A stretch of DNA of 64,000 nt. Source: Skermanella pratensis. Lineage in GTDB: Bacteria; Pseudomonadota; Alphaproteobacteria; Azospirillales; Azospirillaceae. The translations under genes and the position numbers were made by a program. The notes beneath the pieces are model-generated. The model made no database searches. It saw only the letters and a list, made by a program, of their open reading frames with translations, and was not told the DNA's origin. Shown piece after piece: positions 26,678 to 35,429 of this stretch (the first letter of the stretch is position 1; each line of letters begins with the position of its first letter). The stretch covers positions 5,263,001 through 5,327,000 of the forward strand of contig NZ_CP030265.1 in assembly GCF_008843145.1 (NCBI RefSeq). Reading direction: 5' to 3'.

Positions 26678-27454
26678 TCAGAGGTTTTCGACATTGCCGC
26701 AGACGCTGAGCGACTGGCCGGAAACGTTGCGCCCCGCCGGCGACACCAGGAAGACGACCGTGGCGGCGATGTCCTCTGCCGTCACCATCCGGCGCAGCGA
26801 GACCTTCTGAAGGTACTCGTGCTCCATCTCGCCATAGGTGACGCCCACCTGGTCCGCCCGCGCGCCGATCACCTTCTCGATCCGCGGGCCGGCGACGATG
26901 CCGGGCAGGATCGCGTTGACCGTGATGCCGGACGGCCCCAGCTCCTTGGCGAGGCTCTCGGTCAGTCCGATCACGCCCCATTTGGCGGCGGCGTAGGGCG
27001 TGCGGAAAGCGTATCCCAGCCGGCCCGCGACCGACGACATGTTGATGATGGCGCCGGAACCGCCCTGCTTCAGCATCGGCACGGCGCGCCGGGCGCACAG
27101 GAATTGGCCGGTCAGGTCGATGTCGATGCAGCGGCGCCAGTCCTGCGGGTCGATATCCTCGATCGCGGCGGTCGGCCCGGCGATGCCGGCATTGTTGACC
27201 AGCACGTCCAGTCCGCCCAGGCCGGTCCTGATCTCGTCGAACAGGCGGTCCACCGCGGCATCGTCCGACACGTCGGCGACCGTGGTCCCGACGTCCGGAA
27301 GGGCCTCGCGGCAGCGGGCCAGCGCCGCCTCGTCCACGTCGCAGACATGGACCTTGGCCCCGGCCTCGACCAGCGCGCGGGCGATCGCCAGTCCGATGCC
27401 CGAAGCGCCGGCGGTGACCAGCGCCCTCCTTCCGTTGGCGCGGAAGTCCGTCAT
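26678..27454 (-). CDS. Short-chain dehydrogenase/reductase
   Basis: 258-residue classical SDR. TAGASGIG cofactor motif, NNAG, catalytic Ser in INMSSVAGRLG and YxxxK in YAAAKWG. The Asp in CDVDEAAL at the end of beta-2 suggests NAD preference. First gene of the three-gene operon read leftwards, 21 bases before the dehydrogenase; divergent from the GntR regulator. Substrate unknown, probably a hydroxy acid intermediate of the same pathway. Confidence 0.88.
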   Translation of the reverse strand: MTDFRANGRRALVTAGASGIGLAIARALVEAGAKVHVCDVDEAALARCREALPDVGTTVADVSDDAAVDRLFDEIRTGLGGLDVLVNNAGIAGPTAAIEDIDPQDWRRCIDIDLTGQFLCARRAVPMLKQGGSGAIINMSSVAGRLGYAFRTPYAAAKWGVIGLTESLAKELGPSGITVNAILPGIVAGPRIEKVIGARADQVGVTYGEMEHEYLQKVSLRRMVTAEDIAATVVFLVSPAGRNVSGQSLSVCGNVENL

Positions 27455-27516
27455 GTTTTTCCCTCCCCAGGTTCGCGGCCGCGGGTGCGGCCACGTCGAC
27501 GGTTGACCGTCCGGTT

Positions 27517-27535
27517 CTTTTGATCATAAATCAAA
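27517..27535. promoter_or_regulatory. Candidate GntR operator
   Basis: TTGAT (27520-27524) and ATCAA (27530-27534) form an inverted repeat with a CATAA spacer, extended by flanking T and A residues, in the 85-base gap between the SDR and gntR starts. Position and symmetry fit an autoregulatory FadR-type site. Confidence 0.5.
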
Positions 27536-27539
27536 GATC

Positions 27540-28277
27540 ATGGATCGAGGCAAGGCCCTTCGAGGCGCCGAGGAAAAGAAAGCAACACCGATGGCGGTCA
27601 CGTCCAAGACCCTTCCCCTGCGCCCGGTGCTCCGGGAGACCGTCCAGGACCATGTCTACCGCCAGCTCAAGGACCTGATCCTGAACGGCGGGATCGAGCC
27701 GGGCCGGACGGTGACGATCCAGAGCCTGGCCGACGCCTTCGGCGTCAGCGCCATGCCGGTGCGCGAGGCGCTCCACCGCCTGGTCGCGGAGAAGGCGCTG
27801 ACCGTCGTGGCCGGCCGCTCGGTCGGCATCCCGCCCCTGAGCGTCGAGCGGCTGGAGGATCTGAAGCGGGTCCGGATCGAGATCGAGGGTGTGGCCACCG
27901 AATGGGCGGCGCGATCGATCTCCGCCGCCGACCTGGAGCGGCTGGACGCCCTGATGGCCGAGATGGAGGCCGCCCATGGCGAGCGGGACGGCCGCCGCTA
28001 CGTCCCGGCCAACCGGGAGTTCCATTTCACGATCTACCGGGCGGCCGGATCGGCCTCGATGCTGTCGATCATCGAGTCCCTGTGGCTGCGGATCGGCCCC
28101 TATTTCGACCTGCTGAACTCCGCCGGCAGCCTGGGGGCCTCCAACGCCGAGCACCGCGCGATCCGCGACGCGCTGCTGCGCGGCGACGGCCCCGCGGCCC
28201 GCGCGGCACTCAAGGCGGACATCGAGGGGGCGGCGAAGGCGCTGACCTGCATCCTTGAGGCGCAGGCGTCAGGCTGA
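27540..28277 (+). CDS. GntR-family regulator with FCD domain
   Basis: FadR-subfamily transcription factor. The N-terminal winged helix reads HVYRQLKDLILNGGIEPG and LADAFGVSAMPVREALHRL; the C-terminal FCD helical domain includes REFHFTIYRAAG and the late EHRAIRDALLRGD His that usually bind a metal and carboxylate effector. The start may be ATG 27540 or ATG 27591 (MAVTSKTLPL), the latter giving the usual length of about 228 residues; neither has ideal spacing. Probably controls the divergent SDR-dehydrogenase-BKACE operon. Confidence 0.87.
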   Translation: MDRGKALRGAEEKKATPMAVTSKTLPLRPVLRETVQDHVYRQLKDLILNGGIEPGRTVTIQSLADAFGVSAMPVREALHRLVAEKALTVVAGRSVGIPPLSVERLEDLKRVRIEIEGVATEWAARSISAADLERLDALMAEMEAAHGERDGRRYVPANREFHFTIYRAAGSASMLSIIESLWLRIGPYFDLLNSAGSLGASNAEHRAIRDALLRGDGPAARAALKADIEGAAKALTCILEAQASG

Positions 28278-28343
28278 ATCCCCGCGCGGAACCCTGCCTG
28301 TCCCGACACCGTTGAAAGATGGGAAACATCAGGAGATCCGAGA

Positions 28344-28691
28344 GTGGAACTGGACAAGAAGACCGTCGCCGGAGCCGTCGCCGCAGTTGCGGTGGGGGCC
28401 ATCGGTGCCGCCGTCGCCTACAACGCCTTTGCCGGCGACGAAGGAAACGCGGATGCCAGGCAGCCGAAGCAGTCCCGGCCCAAGGCCAGGCAGGCCGAGG
28501 CCGCGCCGACCGGGGCGATCGACATCAATCAGGCGCCCCCCAAACATCTGACGAGCCTGAAGCATATCGGGAAGGCGCGGGCCAAGCGCATCCTGGCGAA
28601 CCGGCCCTTCAGGTCGGTGGACGAACTGGTCAGCCGCGGGCTGGTCCCGGAGGAGGTCCTGGCCCGGCACCGCGACCGGCTGACCGTGTGA
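28344..28691 (+). CDS. Membrane-anchored helix-hairpin-helix (ComEA-like) protein
   Basis: 115 residues starting at GTG 28344, with AGGAG 8 bases upstream. Residues about 7-28 (TVAGAVAAVAVGAIGAAVAY) form one membrane helix or signal anchor, followed by a basic Gln/Pro-rich linker and a C-terminal HhH DNA-binding motif (IDINQAPPKHLTSLKHIG, then KARAKRILANRPFRSVDEL). This layout matches short ComEA-type DNA receptors in natural transformation. No other competence gene is near, so function is inferred from domain order only. Confidence 0.8.
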   Translation: MELDKKTVAGAVAAVAVGAIGAAVAYNAFAGDEGNADARQPKQSRPKARQAEAAPTGAIDINQAPPKHLTSLKHIGKARAKRILANRPFRSVDELVSRGLVPEEVLARHRDRLTV

Positions 28692-28733
28692 CACCAGGGC
28701 CGGGAAAATAGCGCTGGCCGGCGCGGGTCGGCC

Positions 28734-31700
28734 TCAACCCGCCATCCGGCGGACCTGCAGGGCCTTGAGGCAGCGGTCGATCCACTGGGCCGTCAGCTTC
28801 TCCTGGACGCCGTTCTGGCGCAGGCGCTCGTTGAGTCCGGCGAAATCGACGCGGTCGAGGTCCTGGTCCTGGTTGAAGCAGGAGAAGACCACCGTCTCGG
28901 CGCCGGTCGCAGGGTCCTTGTGGGCCTGGAGGCACTGGGCGCAGATCTCCTTCATCATGCACTGCATGGGGCTGTTGATCGAGCCGATCGCCACGTGGCC
29001 GGGCTTCAGGTGCGGCGCCAGGACGGTGTGGCGGGCCAGCGCCACCGCCTGCATCATCCGGTCGGAGCCGATCGCGACGATGCGGTCCACCTGGTCCAGG
29101 GGAATGGCGGGCTCTCCCAGCTCGCCGTCGGCATAGGCCTGCATCGCGCGGACGATGTTGCCGACGAAGCGGCGGTCGCCCGGCCGGGTCGGCTCGAACC
29201 CGGGCGCCTCGTCGGAGCACCAGACCACCAGGTCGGCCGCCGCCTCGATCTGGTCGACCTTGTAGCGGTCGATCAGCTTCTTGTACCCGGCGAAGTAGAC
29301 CACCCGGTTTCCCTTGGCCCGGCACGCCTGCCCGATCGAGAACAGGACGGCGTTGCCCAGGCCGCCGCCGACCAGGCAGACGGTCTCCCCCTCCGGGATT
29401 TCGGTGGCGCTGCCGGTCGGCCCCATCAGGACCACCGGATCGCCCGCCTTGAGCAGCGCGCACAGGTCGGACGAACCGCCCATCTCAAGCACGATGGTGG
29501 ACAGCAGGCCGTGCTTCCGGTCGACCGACGCGCCGGTCAGCGCCAGCCCCTCCATGGCAAGGGTGGTGCCGTCCACCTGGTGGGCCAGCGTCTCGAAGTT
29601 CTGCAGCCGGTAGAACTGGCCGGGCTGGAAGCGCTCGGCGGCGCGCGGCGCCTTGACGACGACCTCGACGATGTTGGGGGTCAGCCGGATCACATGGTGG
29701 ACCGTGGCCCGCAGGTCGTGGTTCGCCATGTCGATCACGGCGTCCGCCGGCACCGCGGTGGGCTCGCGGCGGGCCAGCACGCGGGAAACCACGGGATAGC
29801 CCTGCTTCGCCCCGCCCATGGCCTTGACCACGTTGCCGCCGAAGGACGGGTGCAGGTCGCCGAAGAAAGACACCGAGCGGCCGTCGGGATGGCGGCTCAT
29901 CAGCACATGGACCGCACCCGGCTTGCAGGATCTCTCCGGGACGGCCGGATGGCCGTCCTCGTCCAGCGCGCGGAAATAGCGGCCGTCCAGCTCGACCCAT
30001 TCCGGCTCCTCGCGCGCCAGCACCGTGTTGGGCTGGGTGCCCGCCGCGATCAGGACGGTGCGGGCGGGCAGCAGCACGTCCTCGGCGGCCGGCGCCACCA
30101 CGCCGTCCGGTCCGACCGCCTCTCGGCGGAGATGAAGGCCGCTGGCATGGCCGAACCGGTCCACCTCGACCGCGCGCGGGCTGACGCCCTCGACGAAGCG
30201 GATGCCCTCGGCCAGGCCGTGCTCGACCTCCTCGTGGTTCAAGGTATAGCTGGGCGAGTCGATCAGCCGGCGCCGGTAGGCGATGGTCGCGCCGCCCCAT
30301 CCGCCCAGGAGCTGCTGGAGCTTCGGCGGGCGACCCTCGCCGCGCGCCCGCTCGCGCTCCGCCCGGATCGCCCGGGCATGGGCGATGAACTCGTCCGCGG
30401 TCAGGCGCTCCTCCTCCGACCAGGCCCGGCGGACCGCCTCCTCGCCCCGCTCGGCCGACAGGATCTCGTACCGCCGCAGGAACTTCTCGACCTGGACCGG
30501 GTAATAGGCCAGCGATTCGGTCGCCGTGTCGATCGCGGTCAGGCCGCCGCCAACCACCACGATGGGCAGGCGGACCTCAAGATTGGCGACCGACTCCTCC
30601 TTGGCGGCTCCGGTCAGCTGGAGCCCCATCAGGAAGTCCGACGCCTGCCGGACGCCGCGCGCCAGCCCGTTGCGCATGGGGATGACCGTCGGGCGCCCGG
30701 CGCCGGCGCACAGGGCGATATGGTCGAACCCGGCGTCGAAGGCGTCCTCGATGGTCAGGGTGCCGCCGAAGCGCACGCCGCCGACCATCACGAACTGGCG
30801 GCGGCGCTCCAGCAGCAGGCGGATCAGCTTGAGGAAGTTCTTGTCCCACCGGACGGTGATGCCGTACTCGGCGACGCCGCCGAAGCCGGCCATGATCCGC
30901 TCGTCCAGATGGTCGCGGAGGTCCTCGATCTGGCGGATCGGCCGGAAATGGACCCGCCGGCCCATGGGCAGGACGCCCGAGAGGTCGGCCGGCAGCGGCT
31001 CGATCTTCAGCCCGTCGATGGCGACCACCGTGTGGCCGTCGTTCAGCAGATGGTGCGCCAGGGTGAACCCCGCCGGCCCCAGCCCCACCACCAGCACCTT
31101 GTAGCCGCTGTCGGGCAGCGCCAGCGGGCGCCGGATGTCCAGCGGATTCCAGCGGGTCAGCAGGCTGTAGACCTCGAACCCCCAGGGCAGTTCGAGCACG
31201 TCCTTCAGCGTGCGCGTCTCCGCCTGCGGGATGTCCACCGGTTCCTGCTTCTGGTAGATGCAGGCCTTCATGCAGTCGTTGCAGATGCGGTGCCCGGTCG
31301 CGGCGCACATCGGGTTGTCCGCCACGATCATGGCGAGCGCCCCCACGGCATGGCCTTGGGCCTTGACCGCGTGCATCTCCGAGATCTTTTCTTCCAGCGG
31401 GCAGCCGGCCAGGGTCACGCCGAACGGGCTTTTCTGGTACTGGCCGGTCTTGCGGTCGCGCAGGCCCTTGGAGCAGCTGTCCTTGCCCTGGTGATGGCAC
31501 CAGATACAATAATTCGCCTCGTCCAGCGCGCCGATCAGGTCGGTGCCCGGATCGGTCAGGCCGAAGCCCTGGCGCAACCGTAGCCGGGACTCGGGCAGCC
31601 GCATCATGGAGACGCCGGCGGTCTCCACCGTCTCCAGCGGCACCAGATGGCCGGGGTCGGTCCTGCGCGGCACCTGGAACAGCACGCCGTGGCCGTGGCG

Positions 31701-32234
31701 GGCCCGGCCGGGCCGGGAGTGGAGCGCCCAGGCGGCGTAGCGGGCCGCCAGGTCCAGCTCGGCTGCGTGGCCGGCCTCGTCCTCGCCCCAGGCGAGGACC
31801 GTCCTGGCGAAGGTCAGCTCGTCGAACTGGATGCCCAGATGCGCTTCGAGCGCCGCCGTCAGCGCGTCGCCGTCCAACCCGGCGGCCTCCTCCGGCCGGT
31901 ACGCCTTGGCGGCCCGGCGCTGGACGAACAGGCGCTTGGCGGCATAGAGCGGCGCCAGCTCGTGGTGCCGCGCCGCGAGGTCGCGCAGCGCTCCGCCGAT
32001 GCCGAACAGCCGGCCGACGAAATCGTCCAGATGGGGTGCCAGCTCGATCAGGACGGCGCTTTCCGCCGCGGCATCCAGCGCCGCGGGTCCGGCGCGGGCG
32101 GCCAGCAACCGGTCGGCCAGGGCCGTGTCCGCCTGCCTCAGATGGTCGATGAAATGCCAGTCGAGTTTGACGAGCCCGGCACGTTCGTACAGGTCGGTGA
32201 AGGCAAGGCCGAAGCCGAGACTGAGTTCCGTCAT
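28734..32234 (-). CDS. Single-chain NfnB/NfnA-like flavin and iron-sulfur oxidoreductase
   Basis: 1166 residues. Residues 1-235: helical domain without recognised motif. Then eight cysteines (243, 246, 254, 278, 310, 318, 321, 325) that could hold two [4Fe-4S] clusters, as in GltD/NfnB. Residues about 378-800: GltD-type flavoprotein beginning VLVVGLGPAGFTLAHHL with a second nucleotide motif IVVVGGGLTAIDTATES. From about 850: ferredoxin-NADP reductase-like unit (RFQPGQFYRL, VCLVGGGLGNAVLF) ending in C-x5-C-x2-C-x15-C (QCMMKEICAQC), like the [2Fe-2S] site of PyrK/NfnA. In NfnAB these are two proteins that bifurcate electrons between NADH, NADPH and ferredoxin; here they are one chain in reversed order with an extra N-terminal domain. 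Activity is inferred. Confidence 0.75.
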   Translation of the reverse strand: MTELSLGFGLAFTDLYERAGLVKLDWHFIDHLRQADTALADRLLAARAGPAALDAAAESAVLIELAPHLDDFVGRLFGIGGALRDLAARHHELAPLYAAKRLFVQRRAAKAYRPEEAAGLDGDALTAALEAHLGIQFDELTFARTVLAWGEDEAGHAAELDLAARYAAWALHSRPGRARHGHGVLFQVPRRTDPGHLVPLETVETAGVSMMRLPESRLRLRQGFGLTDPGTDLIGALDEANYCIWCHHQGKDSCSKGLRDRKTGQYQKSPFGVTLAGCPLEEKISEMHAVKAQGHAVGALAMIVADNPMCAATGHRICNDCMKACIYQKQEPVDIPQAETRTLKDVLELPWGFEVYSLLTRWNPLDIRRPLALPDSGYKVLVVGLGPAGFTLAHHLLNDGHTVVAIDGLKIEPLPADLSGVLPMGRRVHFRPIRQIEDLRDHLDERIMAGFGGVAEYGITVRWDKNFLKLIRLLLERRRQFVMVGGVRFGGTLTIEDAFDAGFDHIALCAGAGRPTVIPMRNGLARGVRQASDFLMGLQLTGAAKEESVANLEVRLPIVVVGGGLTAIDTATESLAYYPVQVEKFLRRYEILSAERGEEAVRRAWSEEERLTADEFIAHARAIRAERERARGEGRPPKLQQLLGGWGGATIAYRRRLIDSPSYTLNHEEVEHGLAEGIRFVEGVSPRAVEVDRFGHASGLHLRREAVGPDGVVAPAAEDVLLPARTVLIAAGTQPNTVLAREEPEWVELDGRYFRALDEDGHPAVPERSCKPGAVHVLMSRHPDGRSVSFFGDLHPSFGGNVVKAMGGAKQGYPVVSRVLARREPTAVPADAVIDMANHDLRATVHHVIRLTPNIVEVVVKAPRAAERFQPGQFYRLQNFETLAHQVDGTTLAMEGLALTGASVDRKHGLLSTIVLEMGGSSDLCALLKAGDPVVLMGPTGSATEIPEGETVCLVGGGLGNAVLFSIGQACRAKGNRVVYFAGYKKLIDRYKVDQIEAAADLVVWCSDEAPGFEPTRPGDRRFVGNIVRAMQAYADGELGEPAIPLDQVDRIVAIGSDRMMQAVALARHTVLAPHLKPGHVAIGSINSPMQCMMKEICAQCLQAHKDPATGAETVVFSCFNQDQDLDRVDFAGLNERLRQNGVQEKLTAQWIDRCLKALQVRRMAG

Positions 32235-32265
32235 GGCAGGCGTGGCGCCCCTGTGCTGGCCTTCA

Positions 32266-32293
32266 ACTCACCGGCCGGCACTCACCGGCCGGT
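32266..32293. repeat. Tandem 14-bp direct repeat
   Basis: ACTCACCGGCCGG occurs twice in tandem with a 14-base period, 32 bases upstream of the oxidoreductase start in its probable 5' region. Function unknown; slippage or an operator pair are possible. Confidence 0.4.
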
Positions 32294-32463
32294 TTCCGGA
32301 TCGGGCTGCCGGCGGTCTCCAGGGCAAGCCCGCGTCGTCGAAAAACCGATGCCTGGATTTGTAACACGCCGCCGCTTTCCCGCCACGCCGAAACCCCGGC
32401 CGCCGGGAACCCCGCGACCAGCGGACGCACCCTCCGGAAACTGCTTTGTGAAAAACCCCCTTG

Positions 32464-33054
32464 TCAGAAATTCCGTTGCGGGTTCCGGTTGAACTCCAGC
32501 TCGGCCGGGTCGAGCTGGAAACCCACGACCACGCCGTAACTGGCGGCGCTGGCGCCTTCGGGCAGGGGGATCTGCTGCTGAAGCTCCTCGATGGAGCCAC
32601 CGCGGCCCACGTTGGGCGAGAAGTCGATCGTGGTGTCGAACTCGCGCTTCGCGACGATCCGCCCGCCCGGGTCGGTGATCGCGACGAAGTAGCGGTACGC
32701 TCCCTGGGCATCCCGGGTCCCCGGTCCGCGCTCGGCTGCCAGGACCAGATTGAGGTTGACGGTCACGCCGTCGCGGTCATATTCGCACCCGCCGGTATAG
32801 TCCAGCACCGCGGCGCGCGACGTGACGTCCGTCATGTCACGGCCGCCGCCGGCCCGGAAGCGGGTCACCTCGCGGGTCTCCTCCGGAATCGTCACGCGGG
32901 GGCAGGCCAGCGGGACGGCGTTCGCTCCCGCCGCCTCGGGAGGCTGCCCGCCGGCGCCGGAGCAGGCAGCCATCAGGGGTATGATGGCTGCCAGCAATGC
33001 GCCGCGGGCTTTCCTGCCAAGCGTTCCTATATTACGGTCGGGTCCGAAAAACAT
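32464..33054 (-). CDS. Predicted lipoprotein, unknown function
   Basis: 196 residues from ATG 33054. Residues 1-31 form a lipoprotein signal: basic start, hydrophobic core ARGALLAAIIPLMAAC with the lipobox Cys at MAAC. The mature part (CPRVTIPEETREVTRFRAGG, EYDRDGVTVNLNLVLAAERG, YFVAITDPGGRIVAKREFD) looks like an all-beta domain. The frame is open further upstream, but that part overlaps the divergent ispH region and lacks coding character. No enzyme motif. Confidence 0.75.
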   Translation of the reverse strand: MFFGPDRNIGTLGRKARGALLAAIIPLMAACSGAGGQPPEAAGANAVPLACPRVTIPEETREVTRFRAGGGRDMTDVTSRAAVLDYTGGCEYDRDGVTVNLNLVLAAERGPGTRDAQGAYRYFVAITDPGGRIVAKREFDTTIDFSPNVGRGGSIEELQQQIPLPEGASAASYGVVVGFQLDPAELEFNRNPQRNF

Positions 33055-33187
33055 CGCCACTTGATGACTCGCTTGTAGGTTCGTGCGGTGCGACTGTAGA
33101 GCAAGGTATCGGCGCCGCACAAGCCGGCCACACCATTCCTCCCGCGGCGGGACGCCCCGCCGGGGGTACCAAGTGCAAGGTTGAACT

Positions 33188-34138
33188 ATGTCCAGGCCTC
33201 TGACCATCCTGCTGGCCAGCCCGCGGGGCTTCTGCGCCGGGGTTGACCGCGCGATCCAGATCGTCGAAGTCGCGTTGGAAAAATACGGCGCACCGGTCTA
33301 TGTGCGTCACGAGATCGTCCATAACCGGTTCGTCGTCGAGGGACTGGAGGCCAAGGGCGCCGTCTTCGTCGACGAGCTGGACGAGATCCCGGACGACGTT
33401 CCGGTCGTCTTCTCCGCCCACGGCGTGCCCAAGGCGGTTCCGGCCGAGGCCGAGCGGCGCAGGATGTTCTATCTGGACGCCACCTGTCCGCTGGTCAGCA
33501 AGGTCCATATCGAGGCCGAACGCCACCACGAGCAGGGCCGGCAGGTGATCCTGATCGGCCATGCCGGGCATCCGGAGGTGGTCGGCACCATGGGCCAGCT
33601 TCCCGAAGGCAGCGTCGTGCTGGTCGAGAGCGTCGGCGACGTCCCGAGGATCGAGGTCGAGGACCCGGACAACCTGGCCTTCGTGACCCAGACGACCCTG
33701 TCGGTGGACGATACCGCCGCCATCGTGGCGGCGCTTCAGGCCCGTTTCCCGGCCATCGAGAAGCCTCGCAAGGAAGACATCTGCTACGCCACGACCAACA
33801 GGCAGCAGGCGGTCAAGGCGATAGCGCCCCGCGCCGACATGGTGCTGGTGGTGGGGGCGCCCAACTCCTCCAACTCGATGCGCCTCGTCGAGGTCGCCCG
33901 GACCCACGGCTGCGAGCGCGCCATGCTGGTCCAGCGCGCGACGGATATCGACTGGAGCGGGCTGGAAGACGTGCGGACGCTGGGCGTTACCGCCGGCGCC
34001 TCCGCTCCCGACGTCCTGATCCAGGAAGTCATCCAGGGCGCCCGCGAACGGTTCGACGTCACCATCGAGGAGGTGACGCTGACCCGCGAGGACGTCGTGT
34101 TCAAGCTGCCGAGGGTGCTGACGACGGCAGCGGAATAG
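33188..34138 (+). CDS. ispH: 4-hydroxy-3-methylbut-2-enyl diphosphate reductase
   Basis: Last step of the MEP isoprenoid pathway, producing IPP and DMAPP with a [4Fe-4S] cluster. The three cluster cysteines are Cys16 ([10 protein letters not shown]), Cys100 ([11 protein letters not shown]) and Cys199 ([11 protein letters not shown]). The diphosphate-binding His residues are in HEIVHN, SAHGV and GHAGHPE. 316 residues, normal length. Essential gene. In many alphaproteobacteria thrB and rnhA follow directly; here they come about 3.8 kb later. Confidence 0.97.
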   Translation: MSRPLTILLASPRGFCAGVDRAIQIVEVALEKYGAPVYVRHEIVHNRFVVEGLEAKGAVFVDELDEIPDDVPVVFSAHGVPKAVPAEAERRRMFYLDATCPLVSKVHIEAERHHEQGRQVILIGHAGHPEVVGTMGQLPEGSVVLVESVGDVPRIEVEDPDNLAFVTQTTLSVDDTAAIVAALQARFPAIEKPRKEDICYATTNRQQAVKAIAPRADMVLVVGAPNSSNSMRLVEVARTHGCERAMLVQRATDIDWSGLEDVRTLGVTAGASAPDVLIQEVIQGARERFDVTIEEVTLTREDVVFKLPRVLTTAAE

Positions 34139-34177
34139 CGTTGCGGAGCGAAGCCCCGCGGGATCCCGCCGCGGGGC

Positions 34178-34543
34178 TCAGGGACCGGCTTCCTTCTCGG
34201 CGCCGCGGCCGAACAGGCGAGACAGCCCGAAGGACTGGCCGATCCCGGCAAGACTGAACCGGAAACCGGGTTCGGGCGGGCGGCCGTTGGGAAACTCCGC
34301 CGCCTCGGCCCAGAGGTCGCCGACATAGGCCGCGTATTCCAGGGGCATCTGCCCGATCAGGCGGGACAGGACGCCGGCGGGAACGTTGGGTCCGGTCGCC
34401 AGGGTGATCCGCCGGCCCAGCCCCATGATGAAGTCGCAGTTCTCGTCCGTGTCGAAATCCGCCGACCGCCCGATCTCCAGCAATCCGGCGATCTGGTCGG
34501 TGATGTCGAGTTCGACACCCGTGTCTTCGTTGACGAGAATCAT
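34178..34543 (-). CDS. Hypothetical protein
   Basis: 121 residues from ATG 34543 with GGAG about 11 bases upstream. Acidic N-terminal part (MILVNEDTGVELDITDQIAG, then GRSADFDTDENCDFIMGL) and a Pro/Gly-rich tail. No recognised family. The frame continues upstream in a region with poor coding character. It lies at the left edge of the insertion between ispH and thrB, convergent with ispH. Confidence 0.5.
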   Translation of the reverse strand: MILVNEDTGVELDITDQIAGLLEIGRSADFDTDENCDFIMGLGRRITLATGPNVPAGVLSRLIGQMPLEYAAYVGDLWAEAAEFPNGRPPEPGFRFSLAGIGQSFGLSRLFGRGAEKEAGP

Positions 34544-34739
34544 GCTTCGTATCTCCGGAGGTAAACGCAAACGGTAAACAATGGTGGCAATTTCACAATT
34601 CCCACGCGGGAAATACCCCACCCATAGGGCTGCCACAAAGTAATCGCCCGCCTGTGACATTTCTCCGTGCCTTTTTGTGCATCGCGAAGGCAAATGACAG
34701 TTACACGATGAACGCCGCGATCGGTGCTATCGTGCCGGA

Positions 34740-35429
34740 TTACTCCCGGATCCAGATATGTTCTATCACGATATTGAGATCCGCCAGGTCCTTCAGCCGC
34801 TGGACCAGCCTCTTGCTGAGCAGCGTTCCCTTGCTGACGATGACCAGGCCGGACGGGATGATCACGTCCTTGGCCAGCACGCTTCCCGGGGGCACGTCGG
34901 TCAGCGCTATCCTGACCATGCCGCCGTCCGGCGCCTCGGGAGGAACCGGCAGCGGGCGGGTCGGCAATCCGGCCTTTTCCGGGAGCCCGGCCTTTTCCGG
35001 CGGCGGCTCGTCGAAGCCAAGCCGCATGTCCACCTTGGCGTATTCGCTTTCGGGGCGGACCGTGCGGATCTCCTCGCCGAAGACCCGGGCCAGCCGGGAG
35101 GCGAGCGCGCCCTGGGATACCGGCTTGACGATGAAGCCGTTGATGTCCAGCGCCATGGCGCGGCTGACCAGTTCCAGGTCGGAATGGCCGGTCAGCATGA
35201 TCACCGGCAGGTCGCGGCGGCAGCCGTTGGCCCCCGAGCGGATCGCCTTCAGCATTTCCAGCCCGTTGATCCGCGGCATGTTCAGGTCGGCGATGACCGC
35301 GTCGAACTCCATCCTGCCGCCCTCCAGCATCCACAGCGCGTCGGCCCCGTTCTCCGCCCGATAGACGCCCTTGGCGCCGAGATATCCCAGCAGACTGCCG
35401 ACCAGGGCGCGCGTGAAGCGCGGCGTCGC
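34740..35429 (-). pseudogene. Response regulator lacking its N-terminus
   Basis: A receiver domain missing roughly its first 25 residues, including the acidic pair: the readable part runs [33 protein letters not shown] (phosphoacceptor Asp), VIMLTGHSD and GFIVKPVS (Lys). After a Pro-rich linker containing a repeated PEKAGL unit, the C-terminus (GSVLAKDVIIPSGLVIVSKG, TLLSKRLVQRLKDL) matches the tail found on HD-GYP/HDOD-associated response regulators. No start codon precedes the domain in frame; upstream the sequence switches into the receiver of the kinase remnant at duplicated CGTGAAGCGC (35412-35421 and 35430-35439). The first start left in frame is inside the receiver. Confidence 0.65.

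Noticed and set aside
28920-31583. 887-codon plus-strand open frame
   Set aside because: Antisense shadow of the 1166-residue oxidoreductase; composition is His/Gln/Val-rich with no domain.
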